A DNA stretch of 64,000 bases from Ancylobacter aquaticus (GCF_004339465.1 NZ_SMFY01000001.1:1054001-1118000), one strand, 5' to 3'; counted from the first letter of the stretch, positions 25,265-34,072 are shown. The notes: generated by a model not told the origin, from the sequence alone. Numbers and translations: made by a program.

Positions 25265-26520
25265 GCCGCGTAGGTCTCCAGCGCACGGGCGAGCGCGGCG
25301 TGGTCGCGCGCGTAATCGGCCAGGGGAATGTCAGCCATCGCCGCCTCCCATGCCTCGCGCAACGAGGCGACGCCGGCGGCCGGGCCGTCGGGATGGGCCA
25401 TGATGCCGCCGCCCGCCGCGAAGATGAGGTCGGCGGTGCCGAGCGCGGCATAGGTGCCGGGCGCCTGCTTGGCGGACTGGCCGGAGGAAAACACCGGCAT
25501 GGCGATGCAGGGCTTGTCGTCGAACAGCGGCGTCAGACACTCGCGGGCCGAGGCGATGACGCTGTCGTCGGCTTCCGAGAACTTGTTGGCGAGGCCGTTG
25601 ACATGCATATGGTCGGCGCCGGCCAGCCGCCAGATCTTCTGCCAGGCGACATAGGACCAACCGAGCATCGGCGCGCGGGACAGATAGCCCCAGCCATTGC
25701 GGTGGGCGTGCAGCGGCAGCTGCGTGAAGCGGCCGAGTTCGATCATCCCGACAAGGCCGACCGAGTTGAGGCTGGCCATGACGCAGGTGCCGCCCAGCTC
25801 CTGCACGAGATCATGGCGGCGGCGCATCTGGTCGATTTCGCCGGTGACGTTGAAGGCGAACATCACCTTTTTGCCGGTGCGGTCGGCGTGGTCGTTGATG
25901 ACCCTCATGACCGCACGGGCGCGGTCCTCGAACGGGCATTGCGGGCCGTCGGACTGCAGCTCGTCGTCCTTGATGAAGTCGATCCCCGCCTCGGCGAGCA
26001 GCTTCACCAGTTCCGCCGTCTGCTGCGGGCCGAAGCCGACGCTCGGCTTGACGATAGTGCCGATGATCGGGCGCCCCTCGACGCCGGCAAGACGGCGCGT
26101 GCCGGCAATACCGAATTTCGGCCCGCCATAGGCCTGTGCGAAGGCCAACGGCAGCCGGATGTCGAGGAGGCGCAGCCCGGAGAACTGCTTCAGCTCGAAC
26201 AGGTTGCCGGCCACCGTGGCGAGTAGGTTGGGCAGCGAGGGGCCCAGATTGTCCAGCGGCCAGGAGAGGGTGACGCGCGCCCTCTGGATCTCCCCGCCTG
26301 AGGGATGGCCGGCACCCGGCAGCGAGGGCGCCTCGACCGTGCCCAGCAGCTCCAGCGCCTCGATGCGGGCGGCGGAGCGCTCCTTCAGTTCCGGCGTCTC
26401 ACCGGGAATGGCGACAAAGGTGCCGCTCGACTGCTCGCCCGCCATGGCCTCGGCGGCGTGGCGCGGATCATAGGCGGTCTCGATCAGGTAGTCGGCTTCA
26501 ATCCGGTGTGGCGCGGGCAT
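25261..26520 (-). CDS. RuBisCO-like protein, probable 3-oxo-isoapionate-4-phosphate processing enzyme
   Basis: A 419-residue form IV RuBisCO homologue. The carbamylation motif is present (Lys184, Asp186, Glu187 in FIKDDELQSDGP), as is the active-site Lys158 in GTIVKPSVGF and the HAHRNGWGYLSRAP loop (histidines of the metal site region). Loop 6 (HVNGLANKFSE) differs from true RuBisCO. In D-apiose pathways RuBisCO-like proteins either decarboxylate 3-oxo-isoapionate-4-phosphate (OiaC) or convert it by transcarboxylation and hydrolysis to 3-phosphoglycerate and glycolate (OiaX). I cannot tell these apart by eye. The start at 26520 gives the usual family length; a start at 26625 would add 35 residues without family character. 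Confidence 0.82.
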   Translation of the reverse strand: MPAPHRIEADYLIETAYDPRHAAEAMAGEQSSGTFVAIPGETPELKERSAARIEALELLGTVEAPSLPGAGHPSGGEIQRARVTLSWPLDNLGPSLPNLLATVAGNLFELKQFSGLRLLDIRLPLAFAQAYGGPKFGIAGTRRLAGVEGRPIIGTIVKPSVGFGPQQTAELVKLLAEAGIDFIKDDELQSDGPQCPFEDRARAVMRVINDHADRTGKKVMFAFNVTGEIDQMRRRHDLVQELGGTCVMASLNSVGLVGMIELGRFTQLPLHAHRNGWGYLSRAPMLGWSYVAWQKIWRLAGADHMHVNGLANKFSEADDSVIASARECLTPLFDDKPCIAMPVFSSGQSAKQAPGTYAALGTADLIFAAGGGIMAHPDGPAAGVASLREAWEAAMADIPLADYARDHAALARALETYAA

Positions 26521-26850
26521 GCGGCTGTCCTGGCTCGGCACGCAAAGCCGCTCCGCCGCGCACGTGGGCGCAGCCGCTCCAGCCTCCCGTGGGTTTCCTC
26601 TCGCGGTGAGTCTGTGCTCACTCATATCTTGAGGTAGTGATTATACCAGTTGAGGAGCCGAGACAAGACCGCGCGAGCGCTTTCGCCGGGTTTACAGGTA
26701 AGGGAGGAGGCGCCCACGGTCAGCGAATTCAGGTGCGCGAGGATGGGGCGGCACGGCGGCGATAGGCGGGCATCATCGCCCGCGCGCTCATCAAGAAGAG
26801 ATCGGGGAGGCGTGAGCACCCAGCACGGTCCGGCTAGACACCCGGCACCC
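26521..26850. other. 330-bp intergenic region upstream of the RuBisCO-like operon
   Basis: I see no convincing gene here. It holds the 5' leader and promoter of the minus-strand RuBisCO-like operon with the operator-like site at 26640-26652. The remainder, towards the stop of the FAD protein gene, shows no clear structure. Confidence 0.6.
26640..26652 (-). promoter_or_regulatory. Operator-like site overlapping a TATAAT box before the RuBisCO-like operon
   Basis: On the minus strand this reads CAACTGGTATAAT, identical over 13 bases to 12615-12627. TATAAT could be the -10 box of the catabolic/TRAP operon, so a bound repressor would cover the promoter. Confidence 0.5.
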
Positions 26851-28299
26851 TCACGCGGAGACCCAGCGCCGTGCCGAGGCGTCCGGCTCGTCGCCGGCGC
26901 GCAGCCGCGCCGCCACCTGCTCGGCGATGCGGATGGCGTAATTGGTGACATCCGGCAAGCCCATAAGCTCTCCCACCGTGCCGCGCGCCAGCGGGCCGGC
27001 GACATAAAGTCCGCGCGTCGGCAGGCCGTCTGCGCCGATGGCGCGCCCGTCCACAGCCACCTCGATGCCGAGCCGCAGCGGGTCCGGCCGGGCGAGGCCG
27101 GCACGCGCGAGCGAGCCCAGCACCGGGTTGTCGGCGAAGACTTTTCCATGCGCCGGGCCGGTGGCGGTGATGACGGCGTCGAACGTCTCGCGCATCACCA
27201 CGCCGGTGCGGCGTTCGCGCAGGGTGACGAGGATCGTGTCATCCTGCACCGCCGCCTCCCGCAGCGAGGCGGCGCGCAGGGCGAGCGTGCCCTCTGCGAG
27301 GCGCCGGTCCAGCACCTCTTCCACCTGCGGGGCGATGCGGAAGCGGTGCACGTCCCAGAACGGGCGCAGATGCCGCAGCAGGCGGGCCCGTTCAGGAAGC
27401 GGCAGCTCGTTCCAGATCGCGCTGCCCTGCAGCCGCACCTGGTCGAGCACGCAGTGCCAGCTTTTGCCCTCGGTTGCGGCGATGCGGACGGCCTCGCGCA
27501 CCCGCGCCACCAGCTCTCCCGCATTTCGCGCCGGCTGGGAGACGAAATCACCGAACGGTTCGTGCATCTGCGCCGGATGGCCATGTGAGCGAAGGCCCCG
27601 GCGCGAGAGCGCCACGATCGCCCCGCGATGGCCCAGCCGCTCCAGGCTGGCGACGATGTCGGCCATGGTGAGCCCGGTGCCGACGATGAGCACCCGGTCA
27701 TCGGGCCGCACGGCTTCGAGCGCGCCGACCTTCCACGGGTTCGGCACGAAGCGCGGGTGCCCGGCCAGCGCGCGGACGAGGACGGAAGGCGGCTGTGGGG
27801 GCGCATGCGCCACCGCAATCACGACGATGCCCGCCTGAAGCGCCGCGCCGCCGCTGGTGCAGATGCGGAAGCCGCCCTCGCTCGCCTCAACCGTCTCCGC
27901 GGCGGCCATGACATGGTCGACGCGTGGGCCAAGCGCCGCCAGTTGCTCGGCGACATAAGCGCCGAACACCGAGCGGGCGGGGAAGTTGCGACCCTCGCTC
28001 CGGCGCGCCGCCGGGTCGGCGTCGAGAATGCCCGAGGCTTCGAGCCAGTCGTTGAAATGGGTCGGCTGGTCCGGAAGGAGCGACATGCGTGTTGCCGGCA
28101 CGTTGATGCGGTGGCTCGGGTCCGCTGCGGAATAGGCGAGACCGCGCCCCAGTTCGGCGCGCGGCTCGATGAGCACGACCCGCTCAAGCTCCGGCCGCAG
28201 GCGCAACAGATGCCAGGCGACGGCCGCGCCGGAGAAGCCACCGCCGATAACCGCCACCGGCACGCGATGCTCGCGCAACGTGACCTCCGCCGCGCTCAT
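26851..28299 (-). CDS. FAD/NAD(P)-binding protein (YdhS/COG4529-like)
   Basis: A 482-residue flavoprotein. The N-terminal dinucleotide motif VAVIGGGFSGAAVAWHLLR (about 14-32) binds FAD, and a second Rossmann motif VLIVGTGLTMADIVASLERLG (about 205-225) fits NAD(P)H. The segment INVPATRMSLLPDQPTHFNDWL and the C-terminal LYVAGPLARGTVGELMGLPDV are typical of this uncharacterised oxidoreductase family. It reads in the same direction as the ABC transporter genes upstream, but a 289-bp gap separates them, so co-transcription is uncertain. Substrate unknown. Confidence 0.8.
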   Translation of the reverse strand: MSAAEVTLREHRVPVAVIGGGFSGAAVAWHLLRLRPELERVVLIEPRAELGRGLAYSAADPSHRINVPATRMSLLPDQPTHFNDWLEASGILDADPAARRSEGRNFPARSVFGAYVAEQLAALGPRVDHVMAAAETVEASEGGFRICTSGGAALQAGIVVIAVAHAPPQPPSVLVRALAGHPRFVPNPWKVGALEAVRPDDRVLIVGTGLTMADIVASLERLGHRGAIVALSRRGLRSHGHPAQMHEPFGDFVSQPARNAGELVARVREAVRIAATEGKSWHCVLDQVRLQGSAIWNELPLPERARLLRHLRPFWDVHRFRIAPQVEEVLDRRLAEGTLALRAASLREAAVQDDTILVTLRERRTGVVMRETFDAVITATGPAHGKVFADNPVLGSLARAGLARPDPLRLGIEVAVDGRAIGADGLPTRGLYVAGPLARGTVGELMGLPDVTNYAIRIAEQVAARLRAGDEPDASARRWVSA

Positions 28300-28348
28300 G
28301 GGACCTCTTCGTGGCGCGCCGTGTCCGGGAGGATGAAGCTGTCGCTGC

Positions 28349-28378
28349 CGGGATCGGCATATTCGGGATCGGCATATT
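28349..28378. repeat. Two tandem copies of a 15-bp repeat
   Basis: CGGGATCGGCATATT occurs twice in direct tandem in the 289-bp gap (28300-28588) between the FAD protein and the ABC ATPase genes. I see no gene in this gap. The 15-base unit keeps a reading frame, so the gap may hold a decayed coding remnant. Confidence 0.5.
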
Positions 28379-28588
28379 TCTGCATGCGCGCCGCCACTGT
28401 TTTGCCCGAGCCGGCGAGAGCGGCGATGGCCCCCTACGCTCCGTTCCGACGCCGATCCTACAGATTCGGAGCTCGCCTGGAGCGTATCACGCCGCCGACA
28501 TCAAGCAGCGAGAACACGTTCCGCGCCGCCGAGGGGCCTTGCGCAAAGAAGCATTTTCCGGTCGCACGGCTGCGGCTTCTCTCGCAGC

Positions 28589-29704
28589 TTATGCGTCGAT
28601 CCGTCCCGCGTTCGCCGCCAGCATCACCGCATCGCCGAGATCCAGCACCAGCGCGATGGGCGCACCGACCGGGTGGGTGCCCACGATGTCGGCGCCGGTC
28701 ACGCGGGTCTCGATCAGGCCGAGCCCGTCCACTTCCACCCGGGTGATGGTGTGCGAGCCCTGATAGATATGCGCCGCCACCACGCCGCTGACGATGTTCG
28801 GCCGGTCCTCTCCGGGCAGGGCCGGGCGCACATGTTCGGGCCGCAGGAAGGCCCGCACCTGCGCTCCATGCGCGAAGTTTCCTTCCGCCGGCGCCACCAG
28901 CCGGCCGGCGCCGGGCAGCACAAGCGCGGCTTCGCCGCCGTCGCGCTCATAGCGCGCCACCGGCAGCGCGTTGATCTCGCCGATGAAGGAGGCGACGAAG
29001 CCGTTGGCGGGGGTGCGGTACAGCTCGATCGGCGTTGCCACCTGCTGCACCTCGCCCCGGTTCATCACCACGATGCGGTCGGAAAGGCTCAGCGCCTCGC
29101 CCTGGTCATGGGTGACGAAAATGGTGGTCAGCCCGGTCTTGCGGTGCAGTTCGGACAGCTCGACCTGCATCTGCGCCCGCAAATTCTTGTCGAGCGCCGA
29201 GAGCGGCTCGTCGAGCAGCAGCACCTTGGGGCGGATGACGACGGCCCGCGCCAATGCCACGCGCTGCTGCTGGCCGCCGGAAAGCTGGCTCACGCGGCGC
29301 TCCTCGAAGCCCCCGAGCTTCATCATCTCGATCGCCCGGCGCACCTCGCCCGCGACCTCCGCCTTCGGCAGCTTGCGCATGCGCAGGCCGAAGGCGATGT
29401 TGTCGAACACGTTCATATGCGGAAACAGCGCATAGGACTGGAACACCATGCCGATGTTGCGCCGGTAGGGTTCCACATCGGTGATGTCGACGCCGTCGAC
29501 CACGATCTTGCCGGCGGTGGGGGTAAGAAAGCCGGCGATCATGCCGAGCAGGGTCGACTTGCCGCAGCCCGACGGGCCGAGCAGGGTAAGGAACTCGCCC
29601 TGCCCGATCTTCAGCGACACATCGGCGACGCCAACCGCCGAGCCGAAATCCTTGCGGACCCGGACAAGCTCGACGGCGGCGGGGGCGGGGCTGGTGGCGG
29701 TCAT
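28589..29704 (-). CDS. ABC transporter ATP-binding protein, spermidine/putrescine (PotA) type
   Basis: A 371-residue ATPase with Walker [10 protein letters not shown] at residues 43-51, Q-loop [13 protein letters not shown], signature [14 protein letters not shown], Walker [13 protein letters not shown] and H-loop [14 protein letters not shown]. After about residue 245 a TOBE domain follows. It is the energy-coupling subunit for the two permeases and the binding protein encoded just upstream on the same strand. The substrate is probably a polyamine-like or small charged compound; the family also takes up other ligands. Confidence 0.93.
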   Translation of the reverse strand: MTATSPAPAAVELVRVRKDFGSAVGVADVSLKIGQGEFLTLLGPSGCGKSTLLGMIAGFLTPTAGKIVVDGVDITDVEPYRRNIGMVFQSYALFPHMNVFDNIAFGLRMRKLPKAEVAGEVRRAIEMMKLGGFEERRVSQLSGGQQQRVALARAVVIRPKVLLLDEPLSALDKNLRAQMQVELSELHRKTGLTTIFVTHDQGEALSLSDRIVVMNRGEVQQVATPIELYRTPANGFVASFIGEINALPVARYERDGGEAALVLPGAGRLVAPAEGNFAHGAQVRAFLRPEHVRPALPGEDRPNIVSGVVAAHIYQGSHTITRVEVDGLGLIETRVTGADIVGTHPVGAPIALVLDLGDAVMLAANAGRIDA

Positions 29705-29734
29705 AAGCGTGGGCTCTCCGGCAGTGCGGTCGTG

Positions 29735-30541
29735 TCAGTGCGTGTCGATCGCCAGCACCCGGCGCAGGCCGAAGGCCCGGTCGGCGATGAACATGATCAG
29801 CGTGGTGGTGATGATGAGCATCGCCGAGACCGCCGAGACGGTCGGGTCGGCATATTCGCGGATGTAGTTGTACATCGCCACCGGCAGGGTCTGGGTCCGG
29901 CTGCCCGTCACATAGAGCGAGGCGGTGAACTCGGTGAGCGAGAGCACAGCGGCGATCAGCCAGCCCCCCGCCATGCCCGGCAGAACCAGCGGCAATTCGA
30001 TCCGCGTCAGCACATGGAAGGGCGAGGCGCCGAGATTGGCGGCGGCGCGGGCGAGGTTGGGGTCTATGGTGGCGAGGCTGACATAGACCGCGCGGGTCAC
30101 GAACGGCATCACCAGCACCATGTGCGCCAGCACGATCATCACATAGCCCTGCTGCAGCTTGAACGCGCCGCCGAGCAGCAGGAAGCCGAAGCCGAGCGTG
30201 AAATGCGGGATGATGAGGGGCGACCACAGCACCGCTTCCAGCACCCCGCGCCCGCGAAACTCATAGCGATGGATCAGCCAGGCGAAGGCCGAGCCGACGA
30301 CCACGGCCAGCGTGGAGGCGAGGCTGGTGACGATCAGCCCGTTGGTGAAGGCGCGCCGGAAGTCGGGATAGGTGAGCGCCTTCTCATACCAGGCGAAGGA
30401 GACGCCCTCGGGCGGGAAGGCGAGGATCTCGGTCGGGTTCACCGAGGTCATCAGCACCACCAGCGTGGGTAGCGTCATATAGGTGAGGATGGCGACGACG
30501 AGGCTCCAGAAGCCGAATGAACGCAGGCTGGCAAAGGTCAT
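29735..30541 (-). CDS. ABC transporter permease, PotC type
   Basis: A 268-residue inner-membrane protein with six spans. The cytoplasmic coupling motif is AAANLGASPFHVLTRIELPLVLPGM (EAA loop, about 160-185). It lies 11 bases behind the PotB-type gene and 30 bases before the ATPase gene, forming one importer. Confidence 0.92.
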   Translation of the reverse strand: MTFASLRSFGFWSLVVAILTYMTLPTLVVLMTSVNPTEILAFPPEGVSFAWYEKALTYPDFRRAFTNGLIVTSLASTLAVVVGSAFAWLIHRYEFRGRGVLEAVLWSPLIIPHFTLGFGFLLLGGAFKLQQGYVMIVLAHMVLVMPFVTRAVYVSLATIDPNLARAAANLGASPFHVLTRIELPLVLPGMAGGWLIAAVLSLTEFTASLYVTGSRTQTLPVAMYNYIREYADPTVSAVSAMLIITTTLIMFIADRAFGLRRVLAIDTH

Positions 30542-30552
30542 GGCGCTCTCCC

Positions 30553-31410
30553 TCAGCGAACCGCCAGCCGCTTTTCAAGGCGGCCGGTCAGCGATTTCAT
30601 CAGGACGAGGCTGCCGAGCGCGGCGATCAGCGCGATCAGGCTCAGCGTCGCGGCGAAGGGCAGGTTGAGCACCGAGAAGCCCTGGAGATAGACGAGGTTG
30701 GAGATCATCAGCACCTTGCCGCCGCCGATCAGCTGCGGGGTGGAGAAGGCGCTCATGGTCCAGGCGAACACCACGACGATGCCCGACAGTATGCCCGGCA
30801 GGGTCAGCGGCAGGGTGATGCGCCAGAACACCGCGCCGGGGCTGGCGCCGAGATTGGCGGCGGCCTTCTCGCAGTCGCGGTCGACATGGCTGATCGCGGT
30901 GGCGAGCAGGATGATCATGACCGGCATGGAGAACTGCACCAGCGCCACCACCACGCCGAGGCGCGTATACATGATCTGCAGCGGCATCTCGATCAGCGAA
31001 AGCTTGCGCAGCATGGAGTTGATGAAGCCGTCCGAGCCCAGCATCAGCATCCACGAGAAGGTGCGCACGATCTCGCCCGTAAACAGCGGGGTGATGGAGA
31101 GTGACACCAGCAGCGAGCGCACCCAGTCGCGCCTCGCCCGCACCAGCGCGAAGGCGACGGGGTAGCTCAGCAGCAGCGAGAACAGCGCCGTCAGCAGGCT
31201 GATGTAGAAGGTGTCCAGCAGCACCCACCAGTAGATCGGCCGGTTGATGCGGGTGAAGTTCTCCAGCGTGAAGCCGCCGACATTCAGCGAGCCGGGCACG
31301 AATTCGCGCACGCTATATTGCAGCACCTCGAACAGCGCCGCCGCGAGGATCACCGCCGTCACCACGGCGGGGGCGAGGAAGGTGATGAAGAACGGGCGGC
31401 GGTGGGTCAT
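30553..31410 (-). CDS. ABC transporter permease, PotB type
   Basis: A 285-residue inner-membrane protein with six spans. The coupling loop AAANLGASPGAVFWRITLPLTLPGI sits at about 185-209. It partners the PotC-type permease. A 365-bp repeat-filled gap separates it from the binding protein gene, which may lower permease expression relative to the binding protein. Confidence 0.92.
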   Translation of the reverse strand: MTHRRPFFITFLAPAVVTAVILAAALFEVLQYSVREFVPGSLNVGGFTLENFTRINRPIYWWVLLDTFYISLLTALFSLLLSYPVAFALVRARRDWVRSLLVSLSITPLFTGEIVRTFSWMLMLGSDGFINSMLRKLSLIEMPLQIMYTRLGVVVALVQFSMPVMIILLATAISHVDRDCEKAAANLGASPGAVFWRITLPLTLPGILSGIVVVFAWTMSAFSTPQLIGGGKVLMISNLVYLQGFSVLNLPFAATLSLIALIAALGSLVLMKSLTGRLEKRLAVR

Positions 31411-31482
31411 GGGGTTCTGCCGTCGTCCCGGACGAGGCGCAGCGCCGATCCGGGATTGTTTGAAACGAGTGTCGTCTGCGAA

Positions 31483-31517
31483 GCCGTCATGGCCGGTTCA
31501 AGCCCGGCCATGACGGC
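31483..31517. repeat. Palindromic intergenic repeat, 14-bp perfect stem
   Basis: GCCGTCATGGCCGG (31483-31496), 7-base loop, CCGGCCATGACGGC (31504-31517). It matches the style of GTCATGGCCGG-type repeats scattered between genes in Rhizobiales genomes. It lies between the binding protein and permease genes and can form a strong mRNA hairpin. Confidence 0.7.
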
Positions 31518-31607
31518 GTTCAGCGGATGCCCGGCCCAGCCGGGCCTCGAAGGACGCAGGCCCTGTCCGCGAGAGGACTTCGCAGGCGCTGAAGCCCCTT
31601 CGGCGGA

Positions 31608-31737
31608 TGCCGAAGAGTTTCTCCTGGGTCCCGGCTCGGCGCTGCGCGGTGCGCAGCTTGTCCGGGAAACCGTGTCCCGGACCAGCGACGGCGAAGCCGC
31701 CGTGCCGATCCGGGACCCAGCGCAAGACTCTTCGGCA
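31608..31737. repeat. Nested palindromic repeat element, about 130 bp
   Basis: The outer arms start TGCCGAAGAG and end TGGGTCCCGG (31608-31634) and return inverted at 31710-31737. Between them are two further perfect hairpins: GCTGCGC-GGT-GCGCAGC (31641-31657) and TCCGGGA-N7-TCCCGGA (31661-31681). Together with 31483-31517 this fills most of the 365-bp gap 31411-31775, in which I see no gene. Confidence 0.65.
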
Positions 31738-31775
31738 CATTCTGCTTTGCTGCGGCCGGGAAGTCGCGCCGTCGA

Positions 31776-32807
31776 TCAGTGCATCATGTTCTCGGTGAAC
31801 CACGCCTTCCACTGCGGCAGCAGGGTGGCATAGGTCTTGTCTTCGAGCACGATGGTGCCCTTCTCGATCTCTTCCTGGCTGGTGAATATGCCCGGCAGCT
31901 TGGCGACTTCCGGATCGAGCTTGGCCTCCGCCGTCATCGGCGAGCATTTGTGGAAGTTGCAGAGCTGCGCCAGCATCGCCGGCTCCAGCGCGATGTTGAG
32001 GAACTGCTCCGCCAGTTCCTTCTTCTTCGTGCCGGCATTGATGCCCCACACGTCGGTGCCGGCGACCGCGCCTTCCTTCGGCACGTCGATCTCGACCGCC
32101 ATCCCGAGCTTTTCGAGGTGGTAGCCATTGATGTTCAGCAGCACCTGCACCGGGGTCTCGCCGGTGCGCATCAGGTTCTGGCTGGTGGCGTCCGACTGGT
32201 AGAAGGCCTTGATGTTCTTCTTCAGCTCCAGAAGCTTGGGCTTCACCTGATCCCATTCTTCCGGCTTCACGCCGGCGAGGCGGGTGGCGGCGATGATGAT
32301 GTGGCTGGGGTCGAAGTCCGGCAGGCCGAGCTTGCCGGCGACTTCAGGGTTCCACAAATCTCCCCAGCTGGTGATCTTGAAGCCCTTCGGCATCAGGTCG
32401 GTGCGGAAGGCGGGGGTGTAGACATACACATAGTCCGCCACCGTGTAGTCCGAGCGCTTGGCCATCGGGTACAGCTTGTCGGAATTCGGTATCTTCGACC
32501 AGTCGAGCTTTTCCATCAGCCCGTCGGAATGATAGAGATAGCCGACATGGGCCGTGGTGTTGATCAGGTCGGATTCCGGGTTGTCGCGCGCCACTTTCGC
32601 CTTGGCGAGACGGTCCAGCGTTCCGCCGGTGATGTACTCGACCTCGACGCCGGTGCGCTTGGTGAATTCCTTGCCGACGATCTCGACGCCGGCCTTCCAG
32701 TTGCCGCCCCAGGTGCTGATGACCAGCTTTTCCTGGGCCGATGCGGGGAGGGCGACGCCGGCGGCCATGACGGCCACGGCACCCAGTGCAATGCACAGCT
32801 TCTTCAT
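31776..32807 (-). CDS. ABC transporter periplasmic binding protein, PotD type
   Basis: A 343-residue periplasmic protein with a signal peptide to about residue 24 (GVALPASAQEKLVISTWGG). The opening VISTWGGNWKAGVEIVGKEFTKRTGVEVEY and the DLINTTAHVGYLYHSDGLMEKLDW stretch are typical of the PotD/PotF-type cluster. I start at 32807 (MKKLCIALG), preceded by GAGGTGG; nine further in-frame codons upstream precede it. It is the first transporter gene of the unit after the dehydrogenase gene. Ligand unknown. Confidence 0.9.
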   Translation of the reverse strand: MKKLCIALGAVAVMAAGVALPASAQEKLVISTWGGNWKAGVEIVGKEFTKRTGVEVEYITGGTLDRLAKAKVARDNPESDLINTTAHVGYLYHSDGLMEKLDWSKIPNSDKLYPMAKRSDYTVADYVYVYTPAFRTDLMPKGFKITSWGDLWNPEVAGKLGLPDFDPSHIIIAATRLAGVKPEEWDQVKPKLLELKKNIKAFYQSDATSQNLMRTGETPVQVLLNINGYHLEKLGMAVEIDVPKEGAVAGTDVWGINAGTKKKELAEQFLNIALEPAMLAQLCNFHKCSPMTAEAKLDPEVAKLPGIFTSQEEIEKGTIVLEDKTYATLLPQWKAWFTENMMH

Positions 32808-32957
32808 GTTCCACCTCTGTGATTGGGGCGGCAAGCCGCCCGGATAGTCCGGCTGCGCGCCTTCATGCGGGCGCGCTTTGCGCAGGCTCGTGTCGCGCGG
32901 GCATCGGCCGGCCGGGGCATGGTCCCGGCCTTGCGCGCGAAAATCGTGTCGGCCCGC

Positions 32958-33893
32958 TCAGTAGCCCCGGCCGGGATCGACCTCGTGCAGCGGGGGCAGG
33001 CCCTGCCGCACGCGGCGGATGCTCTCGGCGACATCGCGGGCCGCCAGCTTCGGCACGGTGATGCTGGCGATGTGCGGGGTGATCAGAACGTTGTCGAGGC
33101 TCCAGAACGGATGGCCCGGCGGCAGCGGCTCGCTCTCGAACACGTCGAGCGTGGCTTCGCCAACCTGTCCCGAGCGCAGCGCCGCGATCAGCGCGGCCTC
33201 GTCCACCACCGCGCCGCGCGAGGCGTTGATGAACTTCGCGCCCTTCGGCATCCGGGCAAACGCCGCCTCGCCCAGCAGGCCACGGGAGTCCGGGGTGAGG
33301 GGCAGCAGGCTGACGATGATCTCGTTCTCGGCGAGCACGCGCTCCAGCCCCTCGCGTCCGGTATGCGAGGCGACGCCGGCAATGTCCTTCGGGCTGCGCG
33401 ACCAGCCGCTCACGGTGAAGCCCATCATGGCCAGCATGCGCGCCGCGGGCCCGCCGAGCTCGCCGAGGCCCAGCACCGCCACCTTGATCTCGGACAGCGC
33501 GCGCGGATGCACATAGTCCCATTCGCCGCGCTTCTTGGCGCGCTCGAAGACCGGGATGTCGCGAGCGTAGCGGGTGACGGCGAAGACGACATAGCTCGTC
33601 ATCATCGCCACCATGCCGGGGTCGGAGAGGCGGGAGAACTTCACCGGCACGAGGTCGTCGCGCCGCACCAGCGCGTCGACGCCGGCGCCGAGATTGGTGA
33701 CGAGCTGAAGATTGGGAAAGCGCGCAAAAAAGTTCTTCGGCGGCAGCCAGGCCAGCGCGTAGCGGATGTCGGCCGCGTCGCCGACATCGGGGTCGACGCG
33801 GAAATCGAGATCCGGCAATTCGGCGGCCAGCGCCTCGCCCCAGGCGCGCGCATCGTCCACCGGGCTGTAGAACACCAGGGCGTCGCGGCTCAT
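32958..33893 (-). CDS. D-2-hydroxyacid dehydrogenase, glyoxylate/hydroxypyruvate reductase A type
   Basis: A 311-residue NAD(P)H-dependent enzyme. The nucleotide motif VAVLGLGELGGPAARMLAMMGF (about 140-161) is followed by the catalytic Arg segment INASRGAVVDEAALIAAL, the Glu in LDVFESEPLPPGHPFW and the catalytic His in LITPHIAS. It fits the GhrA branch (about 310 residues). It is the first gene of a unit with the PotABCD-type importer and has a TTTCCT-N3-AGGAAA palindrome about 105 bases upstream, like the one before the monooxygenase operon. Reduction of glyoxylate or a related 2-oxoacid is likely. Confidence 0.87.
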   Translation of the reverse strand: MSRDALVFYSPVDDARAWGEALAAELPDLDFRVDPDVGDAADIRYALAWLPPKNFFARFPNLQLVTNLGAGVDALVRRDDLVPVKFSRLSDPGMVAMMTSYVVFAVTRYARDIPVFERAKKRGEWDYVHPRALSEIKVAVLGLGELGGPAARMLAMMGFTVSGWSRSPKDIAGVASHTGREGLERVLAENEIIVSLLPLTPDSRGLLGEAAFARMPKGAKFINASRGAVVDEAALIAALRSGQVGEATLDVFESEPLPPGHPFWSLDNVLITPHIASITVPKLAARDVAESIRRVRQGLPPLHEVDPGRGY

Positions 33894-33997
33894 GAACGCA
33901 CCTGACGCAACGTCGCGACGCCAAGGCCACGCGCGGTCGGCCCATGCCGCCGGGCATGTTCCCGCTTCATCAATCCCGTCTCCGAAGGCTTTGTTTT

Positions 33998-34012
33998 TTT
34001 CCTGTAAGGAAA
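33998..34012. promoter_or_regulatory. Palindrome TTTCCT-N3-AGGAAA before the dehydrogenase/ABC unit
   Basis: TTTCCTGTAAGGAAA, a 15-bp inverted repeat with the same arms and spacing as 35855-35869. It contains T-N11-A as in LysR-type boxes. It lies about 105 bases before the dehydrogenase start and 60 bases behind the hutD-like gene stop. Confidence 0.45.
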
Positions 34013-34072
34013 GGTGCGCCGGGGAGGTTGGATCGGAAAATACTTTTAGCCGTTACATAACATAGGTGGATC

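Noticed and set aside
25261..26520. RuBisCO large subunit for CO2 fixation.
   Set aside because: Loop 6 and surrounding active-site residues differ from true RuBisCO, there is no small subunit or phosphoribulokinase gene, and the neighbours are sugar-acid enzymes.
31411..31775. Small coding frames in the repeat-rich gap of the PotABCD-type operon.
   Set aside because: They translate the palindromic repeats, lack ribosome-binding sites and have no similarity I recognise.
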